From: an uncultured Rhodospirillaceae bacterium
GTDB lineage: Bacteria > Pseudomonadota > Alphaproteobacteria > Rhodospirillales > UBA2165
Assembly (NCBI GenBank): GCA_913054205.1
Contig: CAJXJM010000139.1
Coordinates: forward strand, 1 to 6,846
DNA length: 6,846 nt
Reading direction: 5' to 3'
The translations under genes and the position numbers were made by a program. Positions 5,001-6,846 of the stretch are shown piece by piece (the first letter of the stretch is position 1; every line of letters begins with the position of its first letter). The notes beneath the pieces were generated by a model. It was given only the letters and a program-made list of their open reading frames with translations. It was not told the DNA's origin and searched no databases.

Positions 5001-5797
5001 GCGGCAAGCGTGCCGAATGCAGTTACATGCACGCCGGAGGTTTCCTTACGATCTTCGACATAATTTGAAAACCTTTCCTCCAGGCCTTCTGGCTGCCATT
5101 CAACTAAGGCTTTTTGATAACTCGGACGCGCTTTAACACGGTCGAACCACCGGCTGAGATTAGGATACCGATCAAGCGGCCAATCCATTAGCATCATGCG
5201 ATGGACATTGGGCATCCAGGCTATATCGGCAAGCGTCATGTCGGCCCCCATTAGCCAATCCTGATCCTTTACTGCAGCGTCTAGTATTTTGAAATCTGCA
5301 TCCGTTCGACTAACCGCGGCATCGAGCTTTTCTTTTGGAAATTGGTCGCTGCTTTGCCATTCTTTGACAAATTCGACTAAGGTTTGATTGTTATGAAGAT
5401 CGGCAAAATTTTCGACTTCATCTTCTGACATTGGCTTGCGCGGCCGAAAGAGAAACTCGTGCGAAAGAAGCTTCAAGTCCGTTTGAGCTTTGTCGGCAGC
5501 CGCCAACATCTCACCCATCTTGGAGTCAGTGGCGGGATCAGAAGGCCGTAGCGGAGGAGAGGTATACTTCTGATCAATATAATCAATGATGTCACACGAC
5601 TCGATCACCAGCGTACCATTATCAACAAACGCAGGCACCAACCCTTTGGGATGGATGGCCTGGTACTCAGGCGTTGCATGTTCGTTTTTGGGAATGTCGA
5701 TTGGGTTAGCCACGAAATCGATTTGGAAAAAATGGAGCATGCTACGCCGGAGTATCAATCGATCCATCCAAATGGCTTGGTCCCAGCGCTTGTCCAT
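4997..5797 (-). CDS. Glutathione S-transferase family protein, N-terminus lost and replaced by antisense of its neighbour
   Basis: The open frame gives 266 residues, but GST sequence starts only near residue 31-33 (base about 5709). The first 30 residues are the antisense read of the neighbouring + strand GST copy. From there: IDIPKNEHATPEYQ, GLVPAF with the cis-proline (P55), VIESCDIIDYID with the glutathione-contacting ES (66-67), the linker PPLRP, then the all-helical C-terminal domain with TLADIAWMPNVHR (188-200), RYPNLSRW and ARPSYQKAL. Missing are the first strand, first helix and catalytic residue of the thioredoxin fold, so activity is unlikely. The ATG at 5797 has no ribosome site and lies inside the other gene. 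From about 5709 to the stop the frame is intact, so the damage looks recent or is an artefact. It is a paralogue of the + strand copy: both end in a GV...F...LAA tail. Confidence 0.75.
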   Translation of the reverse strand: MDKRWDQAIWMDRLILRRSMLHFFQIDFVANPIDIPKNEHATPEYQAIHPKGLVPAFVDNGTLVIESCDIIDYIDQKYTSPPLRPSDPATDSKMGEMLAAADKAQTDLKLLSHEFLFRPRKPMSEDEVENFADLHNNQTLVEFVKEWQSSDQFPKEKLDAAVSRTDADFKILDAAVKDQDWLMGADMTLADIAWMPNVHRMMLMDWPLDRYPNLSRWFDRVKARPSYQKALVEWQPEGLEERFSNYVEDRKETSGVHVTAFGTLAA

Positions 5798-6414
5798 GAC
5801 GGCCAGGTAATTATCGAGTCCATCGATATTATCGATTACCTGGATACAACTTATCCCGAACCGCCGCTCCGCCCGTCATCAGCTGCCAACCTCGGAGAGA
5901 TGCATAATTGGATGAAGCTGGCAGACGGCGCACAGCATTCGATCAAAACACTGACGCATGAGTTTTTGTTTAAGCAAAACGCCATGCCGCCCGAGGTCTT
6001 CGACGTGTTTGAACAAAAACACAACAGCAATGAACTCGTCGATTTTATGCGCGTCTGGAGTTCTGAGAACGGTATTCCAAAGGATGAGATTGAGGCTGAA
6101 CTCATTCTCCAGCATGATCATTTGTGCGTCTGAACGAAGCGCTAGACGGTAAAGACTGGCTGGTCGACAACATGTTCACGCTTGCGGACATAGCTTGGAT
6201 ACCCAACGTCAGGCGCTTGGATCTTCTGCACTACCCGCTGGATATCCATCCAAATTTAAATGCCTGGTATAAGCGCTTCTAAGCTAAGCCCAGTTATATC
6301 AAAGGCATTAGTGAATTCGAGATTCCGCCGGCGCTCGCAGATTTTAATGCCTATAGTTTAGAACGCGCCGAAGAAGGAACCGGTGTGAGGTCTTTTAAAC
6401 CATTGGCGGCTTAA
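5703..6414 (+). pseudogene. Glutathione S-transferase pseudogene: 5' truncation, frameshift and nonsense codon
   Basis: GST sequence begins near base 5705-5714 (SHEIDLEKMEHATPEYQ), without the N-terminal strand, helix and catalytic residue. It continues through GLVPAL, VIIESIDIIDYLD, PPLRP and LTHEFLF. The frame is lost near 6122-6124: after QHDH it shifts to ...CV and a TGA at 6131. One missing base would restore HDH-x-VRLNEALDGKDWL and then TLADIAWIPNVRRLDLL. In that restored frame a TAA at 6280-6282 interrupts WYKRF/AKPSY, where relatives have an ordinary residue. Coding similarity resumes after it to SFKPLAA and the TAA at 6412-6414. Open sequence before 5703 (ATG at 5651) is only the antisense of the other GST gene. 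Three independent lesions make this a clear pseudogene. It is head to head with the 4997-5797 copy. Confidence 0.85.
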
Positions 6415-6415
6415 A

Positions 6416-6637
6416 TCATTCTTTCCAGGATAAGCAATAAAGCTTCTTTTCTTCTGCCATTACGCAAGGTGCGGTATCTCCGTTATCGGTATTTACCCGA
6501 AGCATGCCGGTCAGAACGGAGCCAATATAAGTGTATCCTGCCTCATCCAATCGCACCTCTATCACTTCAATCTTAAAGGTGAAAATCAGAACAACGAGAA
6601 CAGCTACTCCTAGAATTACGAATTTTGTTTTGCTCAT
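6416..6637 (-). CDS. Small membrane-anchored protein, unrecognised
   Basis: The product is 73 residues: a short basic start (MSKTK), one hydrophobic helix (FVILGVAVLVVLIFTF, about residues 6-21), then about 50 residues outside the membrane ending in WKE. C58 and C68 in the outer part (APCVMAEEKKLYC) could form a disulfide if it faces the periplasm. It may be a signal anchor or an uncleaved signal. I recognise no family. The stop is one base from the GST pseudogene stop on the other strand. No strong ribosome site precedes ATG 6637 (only GTAGAAT), which weakens the call, but the helix plus hydrophilic tail looks like a real protein. Confidence 0.55.
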   Translation of the reverse strand: MSKTKFVILGVAVLVVLIFTFKIEVIEVRLDEAGYTYIGSVLTGMLRVNTDNGDTAPCVMAEEKKLYCLSWKE

Positions 6638-6846
6638 GGCAGTATTCTACACGAGATTAAGCGCGCATAAAAATGCCCGGATTTCTTATCTCCTGTCAGA
6701 TTTCCGCAAAAAAAAATCGGGTAACAGGCCATAATTCGCTTGGGAATCGGGTTCCTAATGATGTAAGTCATGGCTCCGGTCCATTGAGAGTCAAAAAACT
6801 GACGCATAAAGTTAAAAATGCGCGTCGAGAAAAGGTCCTAACACGT
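6638..6846. other. Right-edge non-coding stretch
   Basis: No gene, tRNA or clear promoter is seen. It includes a run of nine As (6709-6717) and two weak small dyads of GCAT/ATGC type (6665-6676 and 6803-6822), neither followed by a T-run. It presumably holds the leader of the small membrane protein at 6637. Confidence 0.3.

Noticed and set aside
5651..5704. ATG at 5651 as the true start of the + strand GST
   Set aside because: The first 18 or so codons are the antisense of the other GST's IDIPKNEHATPEYQ region, so they are not native N-terminal sequence.
6660..6825. Two GCAT/ATGC dyads with A-rich loops near the right edge
   Set aside because: Stems of four to five pairs only, common by chance in A-rich DNA.
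6638..6846. Search for a tRNA or attachment site at the right edge
   Set aside because: No cloverleaf with a proper T-arm and no matching direct repeat elsewhere in the window.

Overview
The window looks like a piece of an alphaproteobacterial chromosome. The support is family content: a CHASE3/HAMP chemoreceptor with the alphaproteobacterial DEIGDMAQAV-type HAMP end, a luciferase-like flavin oxidoreductase, a TctB-like tail, and two related glutathione S-transferases. Coding DNA is of moderate GC and the intergenic gaps are AT-rich. The lineage is an inference from protein style, not from any marker gene.

Layout. Bases 2-424 (+) are the C-terminal 140 residues of an LLM-class flavin-dependent oxidoreductase, entering from the left edge. 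It is followed by a perfect 15-bp palindrome (428-458) that can terminate transcription from both sides. Coming the other way is a chemoreceptor-like gene (497-2287, -) with tandem CHASE3-type sensor units. It lacks its signalling tip: at about base 611 it runs out of frame into a leftover C-terminus (459-611, -) that resembles a TctB-type transporter subunit. A second, in-frame junction near base 1100 joins the third sensor unit directly to the end of a HAMP domain. An AT-rich, gene-free gap with two palindromes follows (2303-2641). Next come a tiny HupE/UreJ-like membrane protein (2706-2930, -) with its own strong terminator, an orphan periplasmic solute-binding protein (3025-3780, -), and a CmcJ/NvfI-family putative non-heme iron oxygenase (3860-4675, -). 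All three lie on the same strand.

The right part holds two paralogous GST genes placed head to head (4997-5797 on -, about 5703-6414 on +). Both have lost the N-terminal part of the thioredoxin fold at the equivalent residue, so that they meet in the middle of the fold. The + copy also has a frameshift and an internal stop. A small one-helix membrane protein (6416-6637, -) ends one base from the + copy, and the last 209 bases hold no recognisable gene.

The genes do not form one pathway. The most notable aspect of the window is its scars: three separate junctions (near 611, 1100 and 5709), plus a frameshift and a nonsense codon, in under 7 kb. This is either a decaying accessory region or, for the junctions, chimerism from amplification or assembly. 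I see no convincing new defence or mobile system. The most interesting intact items are the mini HupE-like protein, the orphan CmcJ/NvfI enzyme, and a nested inverted-repeat element at 4880-4929.
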